Positions 5,601 to 12,393 of a DNA stretch of 13,370 nt are shown here, one piece after another. The notes under the pieces are model-generated. The model did not search any database. It saw only the letters and a list, made by a program, of their open reading frames with translations, and was not told the origin of the DNA. The first letter of the stretch is position 1. Each line of letters starts with the position of its first letter. This DNA comes from Aquimonas sp044344935 (GTDB taxonomy: Bacteria; Pseudomonadota; Gammaproteobacteria; Xanthomonadales; Xanthomonadaceae). The stretch spans positions 1 through 13,370 of the forward strand of contig JBIJCA010000109.1 of NCBI GenBank assembly GCA_044344935.1, given 5' to 3'. The position numbers and the translations under genes were made by a program.

Positions 5601-5631
5601 CCCCAATCCCCAATCCCCAATCCCCAATCCC
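5601..5631 (-). repeat. G-rich heptamer repeat, predicted G-quadruplex, 3' of the PPi-PFK gene
   Basis: The plus strand shows four perfect tandem copies of CCCCAAT (5601-5628) plus CCC. On the minus strand this reads as five G tracts (one of three and four of four bases) with ATT loops, a strong G-quadruplex motif. It starts two bases after the stop codon of the minus-strand phosphofructokinase gene and lies on its sense strand, the same arrangement as the repeat behind leuB. The heptamer is related to but not identical with the leuB copy. Confidence 0.9.
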
Positions 5632-5633
5632 AG

Positions 5634-6896
5634 TCACTTGTCAGCAATCGAATACGCCGGCAGCTTCTTCGGCAAAGGCACGTTCTTCAGGGTCACGTAG
5701 CGCGGCAGGCCGTCCTTGCCGAAGGGCGGGAAGGCCTCGCCCTGGATCAGTGGCGCGAGGTAGGTGCGACAGGCCTCGGTGATGCCGTAGCCGTCTCGGC
5801 GGATGAAGTTCTTCGGCATCTTCTTTTCGTGGTTGGCGACCTTGCTCAGCGGCGCTGCTTCGATCTTCCAGCGGTAGGGCGCATCGCTGATGCGCTTGAT
5901 GACGGGCATCACCGCGTTCTTGCCGGCAAGCGCGTACTCGACGGCGGCGCGGCCCACGGCCTGGGCCTGTTCCCAGTCGGTCTTCGAGGCCAGATGGCGC
6001 GCCGAACGCTGCAGGTAGTCGGGCACCGCCCAGTGGTACTTGTAGCCAAGCTTGTCCTTGACGAGCGCGGCGATCGTCGGGCCGACGCCGCCGAGCTGGC
6101 TGTGGCCGAAGGCGTCCTTGCCGCCGGCTTCCGCAACGAAGCGGCCGTCCGGGTGGCTCAGGCCCTCGCTGACGACGACCGTGCAGTAGCCGATCTTCTC
6201 GACCGTGGCCTTCACCTTGGCCAGGAACTTGGCTTCATCGAACGCGATTTCCGGGAACAGGATGATCTGCGGCGGATCGTTCTCCTCGCGCTGGGCCAAG
6301 CCCGCGGCGGCGGCGATCCAGCCGGCGTGGCGGCCCATCACCTCCATCACGAAGACCTTGGTCGAGCTCTCGCTCATCGAGATGACGTCGAGGCTGGCCT
6401 CCATCACCGAGACGGCGGTGTACTTGGCCACCGAGCCGAAGCCCGGGCAGCAGTCGGTGACCGCGAGGTCGTTGTCGACGGTCTTCGGCACGCCGATGCA
6501 GGTCATCGGGTAGTCGAAGGTCTTGGCGATCTGCGACAGCTTGTGCGCGGTGTCCGCGCTGTCATTGCCGCCGTTGTAGAGGAAATAGCGGATGTCGTGC
6601 GCGCGGAACACGTCGATCAGGCGCTCGTACTGCGCCCGGTTCTGCTCCAGCCCCTTCAGCTTGAAGCGGCAGCTGCCGAAGGCGCCGCCGGGGGTGTGGG
6701 CGAGGTCGCGCAGGGCGGCCGCTGATTCCTTGCTGGTGTCGATCAGGTCCTCTCGCAACGCGCCGATGATGCCGTTCTTCGCCGCCAGCACCTTGACCTT
6801 GTGCTTGCGCGCGGTCTCGATGACGGCAGCGGCGGTGGCGTTGATGACGGACGTGACGCCGCCGGACTGTGCGTACAGCAGTTTTCCCTGGCTCAT
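5634..6896 (-). CDS. Pyrophosphate-dependent 6-phosphofructokinase
   Basis: A 420-residue cytoplasmic enzyme that interconverts fructose 6-phosphate and fructose 1,6-bisphosphate with pyrophosphate as phosphoryl donor, a reversible step of glycolysis/gluconeogenesis. The nucleotide-binding loop is YAQSGGVTSVIN (8-19). GGND (109-112) carries Asp where ATP-dependent enzymes have Gly, and PKTVDND (137-143) carries the Lys diagnostic of PPi use. MGRHAGW (187-193) binds the sugar phosphate. The protein resembles the Xanthomonas enzyme from end to end. The ATG at 6896 matches the family N-terminus; a much longer open frame continues upstream to 8396 but runs antisense through adk and is spurious. 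The ribosome-binding sequence is weak (GGAAA). It is transcribed divergently from adk. PPi specificity follows from family knowledge of these two residues. Confidence 0.95.
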   Translation of the reverse strand: MSQGKLLYAQSGGVTSVINATAAAVIETARKHKVKVLAAKNGIIGALREDLIDTSKESAAALRDLAHTPGGAFGSCRFKLKGLEQNRAQYERLIDVFRAHDIRYFLYNGGNDSADTAHKLSQIAKTFDYPMTCIGVPKTVDNDLAVTDCCPGFGSVAKYTAVSVMEASLDVISMSESSTKVFVMEVMGRHAGWIAAAAGLAQREENDPPQIILFPEIAFDEAKFLAKVKATVEKIGYCTVVVSEGLSHPDGRFVAEAGGKDAFGHSQLGGVGPTIAALVKDKLGYKYHWAVPDYLQRSARHLASKTDWEQAQAVGRAAVEYALAGKNAVMPVIKRISDAPYRWKIEAAPLSKVANHEKKMPKNFIRRDGYGITEACRTYLAPLIQGEAFPPFGKDGLPRYVTLKNVPLPKKLPAYSIADK

Positions 6897-7244
6897 GCGG
6901 GTTTCCGGTTGGGAGTGGAGGGCTGCAGAAGGGCCGCAGACCGCGCCGGGCAGCGCGCTGCACAGTGTAGCCGCGCAGCAAACCGAGCCGCGGAGCGCGC
7001 TGGACATTCCGCCGGAGAGTACCCGGGTCGGAGTGCCGCGCGCGGCCCGACACACCCGGTCATCCCCTCGGAAGTTGCCGCTTTCGGCTTCCTCCTTCGT
7101 TGAATTGACTTGCCTGGGGGCAGCGGTTACGTTGCCCGGGACCGCACGTTCCGGGACATCGGCGGGACATGCCTTGCACGCGCGCGGCCTGCGCATGACC
7201 CGTCCCGGCGTCGCCCCCGACTTCTCCACACTTTCGGATCTCCC
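6897..7244. promoter_or_regulatory. Divergent control region between PPi-PFK gene and adk
   Basis: 348 bp with no convincing gene. It must hold the promoter of the minus-strand phosphofructokinase gene and that of adk. For adk, a candidate is at 7105-7133. For the minus strand I see only a TACACT -10-like hexamer at 6969-6964 without a matching -35. A long imperfect hairpin covers 7023-7059: CCGGG/CCCGG outside, TCGG/CCGA within, and the palindrome GCCGCGCGCGGC at 7035-7046 at its core. CGGGACAT occurs twice, 11 bp apart, at 7152-7159 and 7163-7170. Confidence 0.6.
7105..7133 (+). promoter_or_regulatory. Candidate sigma-70 promoter for adk
   Basis: TTGACT (7105-7110, five of six consensus bases) is 17 bp from TACGTT (7128-7133). 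The latter keeps the important T, A and final T of the -10 element. Transcription would begin near 7140, giving a leader of about 105 bases. The -10 is only half matched, so this is tentative. Confidence 0.35.
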
Positions 7245-7826
7245 ATGCGACTGGTACTTCTCGGCGCGCCCGGCTCGGGCAAGGGCACCCAGGCCACACG
7301 CCTCAAGGAACAACTCGAGGTGCCCCACATCTCCACCGGAGATCTGCTGCGTGCCGCGGTTGCAGCCGGCACGCCGCTCGGCCTGCAGGCCAAGGCGGTG
7401 ATGGAGCGCGGCGAACTGGTGTCCGACGAGATCGTGCTCGGCATGCTCGAAGAGCGCTTCAGCCAGCCCGACATCGCCAGCGGCTTCATTCTCGACGGCT
7501 ACCCGCGCAACCTGGCCCAGGCCAGCGCGCTGGATGCCCTGCTGCACCGTCTCAACCTGCCGGTCGACGTGGCCGTGCAGCTCGATGTCAGCACCGAACT
7601 GCTGGTGCAGCGTATCGCCGGTCGTGCCCAGGCCGAAGGACGCGCCGATGACACCCCGGAGGCGGTCACCAACCGTCTGCGCGTCTACTCCGACCAGACC
7701 GCGCCAGTGATTGACTACTACCGTGAGCGCGGCCGTCTGGTCTGCGTCTACGGCGTGGGCGGCATGGAAGAGGTCTCCGACCGCATCCTCGCCGCCATCC
7801 GCAGCGCAACGGCCGACGAGGCCTGA
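7245..7826 (+). CDS. adk: Adenylate kinase, short-LID form
   Basis: A 193-residue cytoplasmic enzyme for ATP + AMP = 2 ADP. The P-loop is GAPGSGKGTQ (7-16). The AMP-binding segment begins HISTGDLLR (28-36) and DGYPRNLAQ is at 84-92. The LID is short (about 124-139, containing GRAQAEGRADDTPE) and lacks the four-cysteine zinc insertion found in many bacterial enzymes; it resembles the roughly 187-residue Xanthomonas form. Asp135 and Asp136 are in the expected LID position. The ATG at 7245 gives the normal N-terminus MRLVLLGAPGSGK; the only ribosome-binding hint is GGAT at 7236-7239. The open frame upstream to 7110 has no homologous look. It leads a probable operon with the membrane protein gene 67 bp downstream and mpl. 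The 67-bp gap has a 6-bp hairpin (CGCAGG/CCTGCG, 7828-7843) without a T-run. Confidence 0.97.
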   Translation: MRLVLLGAPGSGKGTQATRLKEQLEVPHISTGDLLRAAVAAGTPLGLQAKAVMERGELVSDEIVLGMLEERFSQPDIASGFILDGYPRNLAQASALDALLHRLNLPVDVAVQLDVSTELLVQRIAGRAQAEGRADDTPEAVTNRLRVYSDQTAPVIDYYRERGRLVCVYGVGGMEEVSDRILAAIRSATADEA

Positions 7827-7893
7827 TCGCAGGCTGGCCTGCGCGCCCTTCGCGTCTGCGCGGCAGGCGCCTCTGACGCATGGGAACCCCGGC

Positions 7894-8430
7894 GTGAACT
7901 CCCTACTCGCGCGTCTGCTCGCCCTCGCCCTGCTGCGCGCCGGCCCGCAGGATCTGCCTTTCGACCCCCGCTTGCTCACGCGCCTGCTTCTGGCCTGGGG
8001 CGCGCTGCAGCTTTTCGCCGAGTACGGACTGGGCGAAGGCCGTGGCAGTCCGCTGCAGCTGGTGGCCGTGCTGGCCTTCCTGCTCCTGCCGATCCACGCG
8101 CTGCTGGTGCTGCGCAGTCGGCGCGAGCGCTTCGTACAGACCGCCATCGGCTTCGTCGGCGCCAGCCTGCTGTTCGGCTGCGTGCTGCTTCCGGTGGTGA
8201 TGGTGTTGCAGGGCATCGACCCCGAGCGGGTGGACGGCCAAGGGCTCAGCCTTGCCCAGGCCCTGGCTTCCTGGGCGTTTCTGGTTCTGATGGCCTGGAA
8301 GCTGGCGGTCGACGCCCATCTTTGGCGGCACGCCCTGGACGCGCCCCCGCCGCTGGCGATCGTCATCAGCCTCGCCTTGTTCCTCGCCGAAGTCATCGTG
8401 CTCGGCCGTCTCGCCGGACCACCCCAGTGA
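7894..8430 (+). CDS. Five-helix membrane protein of unknown function between adk and mpl
   Basis: A 178-residue inner-membrane protein. After an amphipathic N-terminus with LLRAGPQDLPFDPRLLTRLL (13-32), helices are likely at about 27-45, 53-73, 83-105, 121-141 and 152-172. I know the GPQDLP-type N-terminus from small conserved membrane proteins in Xanthomonas-related genomes but can give no function. The start is taken as GTG at 7894, with GGGA at 7882-7885 nine bases before it. The frame is open further upstream (from 7711), but that part overlaps adk and is not hydrophobic. The end overlaps the mpl start in GTGA (8427-8430), so the two are translationally coupled. The context hints at a cell-envelope role, as inference only. 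Confidence 0.85.
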   Translation: MNSLLARLLALALLRAGPQDLPFDPRLLTRLLLAWGALQLFAEYGLGEGRGSPLQLVAVLAFLLLPIHALLVLRSRRERFVQTAIGFVGASLLFGCVLLPVVMVLQGIDPERVDGQGLSLAQALASWAFLVLMAWKLAVDAHLWRHALDAPPPLAIVISLALFLAEVIVLGRLAGPPQ

Positions 8431-9785
8431 AACTACACATCCTCGGCATCTGCGGCACCTTCATGGGCGGCGTGGCTGCGCTCGCGCGCCAGCTCGGCCA
8501 CGCGGTCGAGGGCTCGGACCAGAACGTCTATCCGCCGATGAGCACCCAGCTCGAAGCGCTGGGCATCGGTCTCGCCAGCGGTTACCGGCCTGAACATATC
8601 GGCGCGGACGTCGATCAGGTGTTGGTCGGCAATGCACTCTCGCGCGGCAACCCGGCCGTCGAGGCCGTGCTCGATGACGGCCGCGACTACCGCTCGGGCG
8701 CACAGTGGCTGGCCGAACAGGTGCTGCGCGGCCGCCGCGTGCTCGCCGTCGCCGGCACCCACGGCAAGACCACCACCAGCTCGATGCTGGCCTATCTGCT
8801 CGATTGCGCGGGCGCCGAGCCCGGCTTCCTGATCGGCGGCGTGCCCGAGAACTTCGGCGTGTCGGCGCGACTGGGCGGCGCCGCGGCCTTCGTCGTCGAA
8901 GCGGACGAATACGACACCGCCTTCTTCGACAAGCGCTCGAAGTTCGTGCACTACCGGCCCGAGATCGCGATCCTCAACAACCTCGAGTACGACCACGCCG
9001 ACATCTTTCCGGATCTGGCCGCGATCCAGCGCCAGTTCCATCATCTGGTGCGCACCGTGCCCGGGCGCGGCCGGCTGATCGTCAACGCCGAGGATTCAGC
9101 GCTGGCTGAGGTGCTGGTCATGGGCTGCTGGACGCCGGTGACGCGCTTCGGCATCGACGTCGCGGCCGACTGGCAGGCGCGGCCGCTGAAGCCCGACGGC
9201 AGCGCGTTCGCGGTGGTGCAAGGCGGCGAGGTGATCGGCGAAGTGCACTGGAACCTGCTCGGCCGCCACAACGTGATGAACGCGCTGGCTGCGCTGGCGG
9301 CGGTCGACGCCTATGGGCTCGATGTCGTCCCGCTGCTGCCAAAGCTCGCCGGCTTCGTGTCAGTGAAGCGCCGAATGCAGAAACTCGGCAGCCCGCAGAA
9401 CATCTGCGTCTACGACGACTTCGCCCACCACCCCACGGCGATCCGCACCACCCTGGCCGGGCTGCGCGCGCAGGTCGGTGAGGAGCGCATCCTCGTCGCC
9501 ATCGAGCCGCGCAGCAATTCAATGCGTTCGGGCGCCCACGCCGCCGAACTCGCGCCCTCGCTGAGCGACGCCGACGTCGTGGTCTTCCTGCACCGGCCGG
9601 AACTTGCCTGGGACGCAGCCGCCGTGGTCGCCGCCCTGCGCGGTGAGGGCCACACCGTAGCGACCGTTGATGCACTGCTCGACCAGCTCGCTGCACTCGC
9701 GCAGCCGGGCGACCACGTGGTGTTCATGTCGAACGGCGGCTTCGAGGGTGCGCCGCGGCGGATGGAGGAGCGGCTGCGGGGCTGA
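8427..9785 (+). CDS. mpl: UDP-N-acetylmuramate:L-alanyl-gamma-D-glutamyl-meso-diaminopimelate ligase
   Basis: A 452-residue Mur-ligase-family enzyme that joins recovered tripeptide to UDP-MurNAc, the key step of peptidoglycan recycling. The N-terminal Rossmann segment begins HILGICGTFMGGVAALAR (4-21). The ATP loop is AGTHGKTTTSSML (109-121). Mpl-like segments are VVEADEYDTAFFDKRSKF (156-173) and NLEYDHADIF (185-194), which include the metal and substrate region. The C-terminal domain opens near VYDDFAHHPTAI (328-339) and ends with MSNGGFEGAPRRM (434-446). ICGTFMGG together with EYDTAFFDKRSKF distinguishes it from MurC. Length matches E. coli Mpl (457). The start is GTG at 8427 within the stop of the preceding membrane-protein gene; the frame is open upstream but only as shadow. 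It is convergent with the amine oxidase gene, 24 bp away, and no terminator is visible in that gap. Confidence 0.97.
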   Translation: MKLHILGICGTFMGGVAALARQLGHAVEGSDQNVYPPMSTQLEALGIGLASGYRPEHIGADVDQVLVGNALSRGNPAVEAVLDDGRDYRSGAQWLAEQVLRGRRVLAVAGTHGKTTTSSMLAYLLDCAGAEPGFLIGGVPENFGVSARLGGAAAFVVEADEYDTAFFDKRSKFVHYRPEIAILNNLEYDHADIFPDLAAIQRQFHHLVRTVPGRGRLIVNAEDSALAEVLVMGCWTPVTRFGIDVAADWQARPLKPDGSAFAVVQGGEVIGEVHWNLLGRHNVMNALAALAAVDAYGLDVVPLLPKLAGFVSVKRRMQKLGSPQNICVYDDFAHHPTAIRTTLAGLRAQVGEERILVAIEPRSNSMRSGAHAAELAPSLSDADVVVFLHRPELAWDAAAVVAALRGEGHTVATVDALLDQLAALAQPGDHVVFMSNGGFEGAPRRMEERLRG

Positions 9786-9809
9786 GCGGGCGGTCGTTGC
9801 GCGCTCGTC

Positions 9810-10916
9810 TCAGCCAGCGCCCGCGAGCACCCGCGCAAGCCCGGTCTCAGCCGCATCGATCGCGCCTGCCAGATAGCCGGGAAACTGCGCTGACCACTCG
9901 CTGCCGATGCCGATCAGGCGCGAGGCCCAGGGCTGTTCGCTAACCTCCGCGGCCGGGGCCTCGGTGTGGTGCGCGGCGGCGTCGAGATCCGCTGTGTCGG
10001 CTGTGAGCGGGTCAGCGGCCCAGTCCTTGAGGAATTCGGCGACAGGGTGGGCGGCGCGTTCGCCGAACAGTCGCACCAGCTGGCTTCGGCAGGCGTTTCG
10101 AAGCGCGGCCTCGGCTACGCCGCGGCGGGCGCGAGCGGGAATGCCGAGGAAGCCGAACAGGGCGGCGACGTCGCCCGGCAGGCTGGCGTCGTGGATTTCG
10201 GCCATCGGCCCGAGGCTGCTCTGCGCGGTGCCGGAGAGGCTCTGTTCACGCCAGAAGGGCGACTCGAAGACCGCCACATACTTCGCATGCGGGGCCATCC
10301 ATGTGGGTGTGCCTTGCCAGGCGGACATCAGATCTGCAGGCAGCCTTGGATCGAACTGGAGGCGTGTGGTCGCCAGCCGCGGCGGCAGGGCCAGCAGCAC
10401 CTGCTCTGCGCGCCAGCGGGCAGCCGTGCCATTGGTTTGCTCGACCTGCAGGTACAGCGCGTCTTCCCTCGCCTCGATGCGCTGCACGCGCGCGCCGACG
10501 CGTAGACGCGTAGGGTCGATCTGCGCCTGCAGGGCATCGACCAGTGCGGCCATGCCGCCCGCCAGACGCATCGAGCCCGCCATGCCGATCGATCCTGCGT
10601 AGCGCTGGGCGGGGCGCCCTGGCGCGCGCTCGACCAGCACGTCGCCGGCGTGATGCTGCTCGAAGACGGGGAGAGCCAGCGTTCTCACCAGCTGCGCGAA
10701 CGCGTGCTGATGGGCGGGCCAGAACCAGGTGGGCCCGAGATCCAGGCGGCTTGATGCAGGCGCGTCCTCGCGGCTGTGCGGCGACAGGATCCGGCCGCCG
10801 ACACGTTCGCGCGCCTCCAGCAGCACGTAATCGTGGAGCCCCGCCTGCTGCAGGCGCCAGGCCGCGTACAGGCCGGACAGGCCGGCGCCGATGATCACCA
10901 CGCGGGTGCTGTTCAT
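9810..10916 (-). CDS. FAD-dependent amine oxidase family protein
   Basis: A 368-residue flavoprotein of the monoamine-oxidase fold, expected to oxidise an amine or similar substrate with FAD. The dinucleotide-binding motif is VVIIGAGLSGLYAAW (6-20), with Glu34 for the ribose and VGGR (39-42). A Lys in HAKYVAVF (Lys212) sits where amine oxidases keep the lysine near flavin N5. The C-terminal FAD motif is GSEWSAQFPGYLAGAIDAAE (338-357). It is shorter than eukaryotic MAO (about 500), with a compact substrate domain (about 60-330). There is no signal peptide, so it is cytoplasmic. The ATG overlaps the stop of the upstream cupin gene in ATGA (10913-10916), so the two are coupled. The substrate cannot be told; other members of the fold are desaturases and polyamine oxidases. 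Confidence 0.88.
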   Translation of the reverse strand: MNSTRVVIIGAGLSGLYAAWRLQQAGLHDYVLLEARERVGGRILSPHSREDAPASSRLDLGPTWFWPAHQHAFAQLVRTLALPVFEQHHAGDVLVERAPGRPAQRYAGSIGMAGSMRLAGGMAALVDALQAQIDPTRLRVGARVQRIEAREDALYLQVEQTNGTAARWRAEQVLLALPPRLATTRLQFDPRLPADLMSAWQGTPTWMAPHAKYVAVFESPFWREQSLSGTAQSSLGPMAEIHDASLPGDVAALFGFLGIPARARRGVAEAALRNACRSQLVRLFGERAAHPVAEFLKDWAADPLTADTADLDAAAHHTEAPAAEVSEQPWASRLIGIGSEWSAQFPGYLAGAIDAAETGLARVLAGAG

Positions 10917-11602
10917 GCGCTGAGCGGATCCGCACCGGGCAGCGGCGGCGGTCCTCCGAGCGAGCCAAGTTTCAGGTACAGGCGCGCGCCTTCGGGGCCG
11001 GCGAGGGGCTCTGCGTGTTCGCCTCGCGGCAGACGCAGCCAGCTGTCAACGGCGAGCCCATGACCTCGCCACTGCAGTCCACCTTCCAGCACCAGCATCT
11101 CGGCACCTTCGATGGCGCCGTGCAGCACCCGTTGGCCCGGCGCGAGGCGCAGCAGGCGGACGCTCTCGAAGGCGTCATCGTAGAGGTGGCAGACCGCGCC
11201 CTGTGCCTGCGCTTGCCAGCGGTGCGGATCGCTCGTGTCGATGCGCACTTCGCTGCACTGCGCGGGATGCATCTGCCACAGCTTCACGAAGATGCGCGTG
11301 CCCTCGACGCTGTAGGGCCGATGCGCCGAGCCCGGCGGATTGCGCAGGTAGGTTCCCGCCGGAAAGTCCTCGCCGTCCGCAGAGAACACACCGTCGAGCA
11401 CCAGGATCTCCTCGCCGCCCGGATGTGTGTGCGGTGAAAACTCCGAGCGCGGCGCGTAGCGCACCAGGCTGGTCGCACGCGCCTTCTCCTCGCCGACGCG
11501 GTCGAGCATCACCCGCTGGACGCCGGCCTGAGGCGACGGGATCCAGACCTGCGCCTCGACGGGGACGCAAGCAGCAAGGTGGAAGTCGGCGTGGATGCGC
11601 AC
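10913..11602 (-). CDS. Double-cupin protein, ChrR-like
   Basis: A 229-residue protein with two cupin units. The first (about 35-110) is of ChrR type: RYAPRSEFSPHTHPGGEE (48-65), with likely metal ligands His58, His60, Glu64 and His94 (PPGSAH), then GTRIFVKLWQ (101-110). The second (about 140-212) retains His161, Glu165 and His196 but is less canonical. ChrR in Rhodobacter is a zinc anti-sigma factor for singlet-oxygen stress; this protein lacks the N-terminal anti-sigma domain and no sigma factor gene is nearby, so a metal-dependent enzyme or sensor is as likely. The start is GTG at 11602, supported by AGGA seven bases upstream and by fit to the family N-terminus. It overlaps the amine oxidase gene by four bases, implying a joint function. 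The gene is real; its role is unknown. Confidence 0.85.
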   Translation of the reverse strand: MRIHADFHLAACVPVEAQVWIPSPQAGVQRVMLDRVGEEKARATSLVRYAPRSEFSPHTHPGGEEILVLDGVFSADGEDFPAGTYLRNPPGSAHRPYSVEGTRIFVKLWQMHPAQCSEVRIDTSDPHRWQAQAQGAVCHLYDDAFESVRLLRLAPGQRVLHGAIEGAEMLVLEGGLQWRGHGLAVDSWLRLPRGEHAEPLAGPEGARLYLKLGSLGGPPPLPGADPLSA

Positions 11603-11698
11603 AAGGGTGTCCTCGAAAAGCGGTGCCTCGGCCTAGCGTGCGGAATGCCGGCAGTTCGCGGCTCGCCTGCGATGACAGTGTGGCGAGTCGAGTGCGAT

Positions 11699-12388
11699 CT
11701 ACTCGCCCCTCACCAGCGTCCCCTTGTCCAGATGCACCGTACGTCGCGCGTACTCGGCGGCCTTGGGGTCGTGGGTGACCATGATGATGGTCTTGCCGAA
11801 TTCGCTGTTCAGCCGCTGCAGCAGGCGCAGCACTTCGTCGGCGGTCTTGCGGTCGAGGTCGCCGGTGGGCTCGTCGCAGATCAGCAGGCGCGGGTCGGAG
11901 ACCAGCGCGCGGGCGATGGCGACGCGCTGCTGCTGGCCGCCTGACAGTTCGTTCGGCTTGTGCCCGGCGCGATCGGACAGGTCGACCAGCTGCAGGGCGA
12001 TGCGCGCGCGCTTGGCGCGCTCGGCGGCACCGAAATCGGTGAGCAGCAGAGGCAGCTCGACGTTCTTCTGCGCCGACAGCACCGGCATCAGGTTGTAGCT
12101 CTGGAAGATGAAGCCGACCGTGCTGGCCCGCCAGGCGGCAAGCTCGTCCGCGCTGTAGTCCTCGATGCGCTCGCCGCCGACCTTGAGCACGCCCGAGCTG
12201 GGCGAGTCGATGCCGCCGATCAGGTTCAGCAGGGTGGTCTTGCCCGAGCCCGAGGGGCCCATCAGCGCCACGAAGTCACCTTCGGCGATCTCGAGTTCGA
12301 TGCCGTGCAGCACTTCGACACGCTGGCTGCCGCGCACGTAGACCTTGGTGAGCTGGTGGATTTCGACCAGCGGCGTGGAGGCGGCCAC
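11699..12388 (-). CDS. ABC exporter ATPase, MacB/LolD type
   Basis: A 229-residue cytoplasmic ATPase that powers a MacAB- or LolCDE-like transporter. It has Walker A GPSGSGKT (44-51), Q-loop Gln96 in FIFQSYNLMPVLSAQKNVEL (93-112), signature LSGGQQQR (148-155), Walker B LLICDEPTGDLD (168-179) and switch His206 in VTHDP. FQSYNLMP and DEPTGDLD are typical of this subfamily. The start is GTG at 12388; only five bases separate it from the stop of the upstream adaptor gene, so the two are co-transcribed. No permease follows: the next minus-strand gene is the cupin 96 bp downstream. The permease(s) are therefore expected upstream of the adaptor, outside the window. The gap 11603-11698 holds one weak 6-bp hairpin and no clear terminator, so readthrough into the cupin gene is possible. 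Confidence 0.93.
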   Translation of the reverse strand: MAASTPLVEIHQLTKVYVRGSQRVEVLHGIELEIAEGDFVALMGPSGSGKTTLLNLIGGIDSPSSGVLKVGGERIEDYSADELAAWRASTVGFIFQSYNLMPVLSAQKNVELPLLLTDFGAAERAKRARIALQLVDLSDRAGHKPNELSGGQQQRVAIARALVSDPRLLICDEPTGDLDRKTADEVLRLLQRLNSEFGKTIIMVTHDPKAAEYARRTVHLDKGTLVRGE

Positions 12389-12393
12389 GGGCG

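Noticed and set aside
5601..5631. CRISPR-like tandem repeat
   Set aside because: Units are 7 bp without spacers; this is a simple sequence repeat with quadruplex character, not a CRISPR array.
5265..6725. 486-codon plus-strand open frame opposite the PPi-PFK gene
   Set aside because: Antisense shadow; no recognisable motif and a low-complexity His/Arg/Gly/Ala composition, whereas the minus strand encodes an intact enzyme.
6897..8396. Minus-strand open frame continuing upstream of the PPi-PFK start for about 500 codons
   Set aside because: It runs antisense through adk and its neighbour, which have clear family motifs on the + strand. Composition (Ser/Arg/Ala-rich) is that of a GC-rich shadow frame, and the family N-terminus is at 6896.
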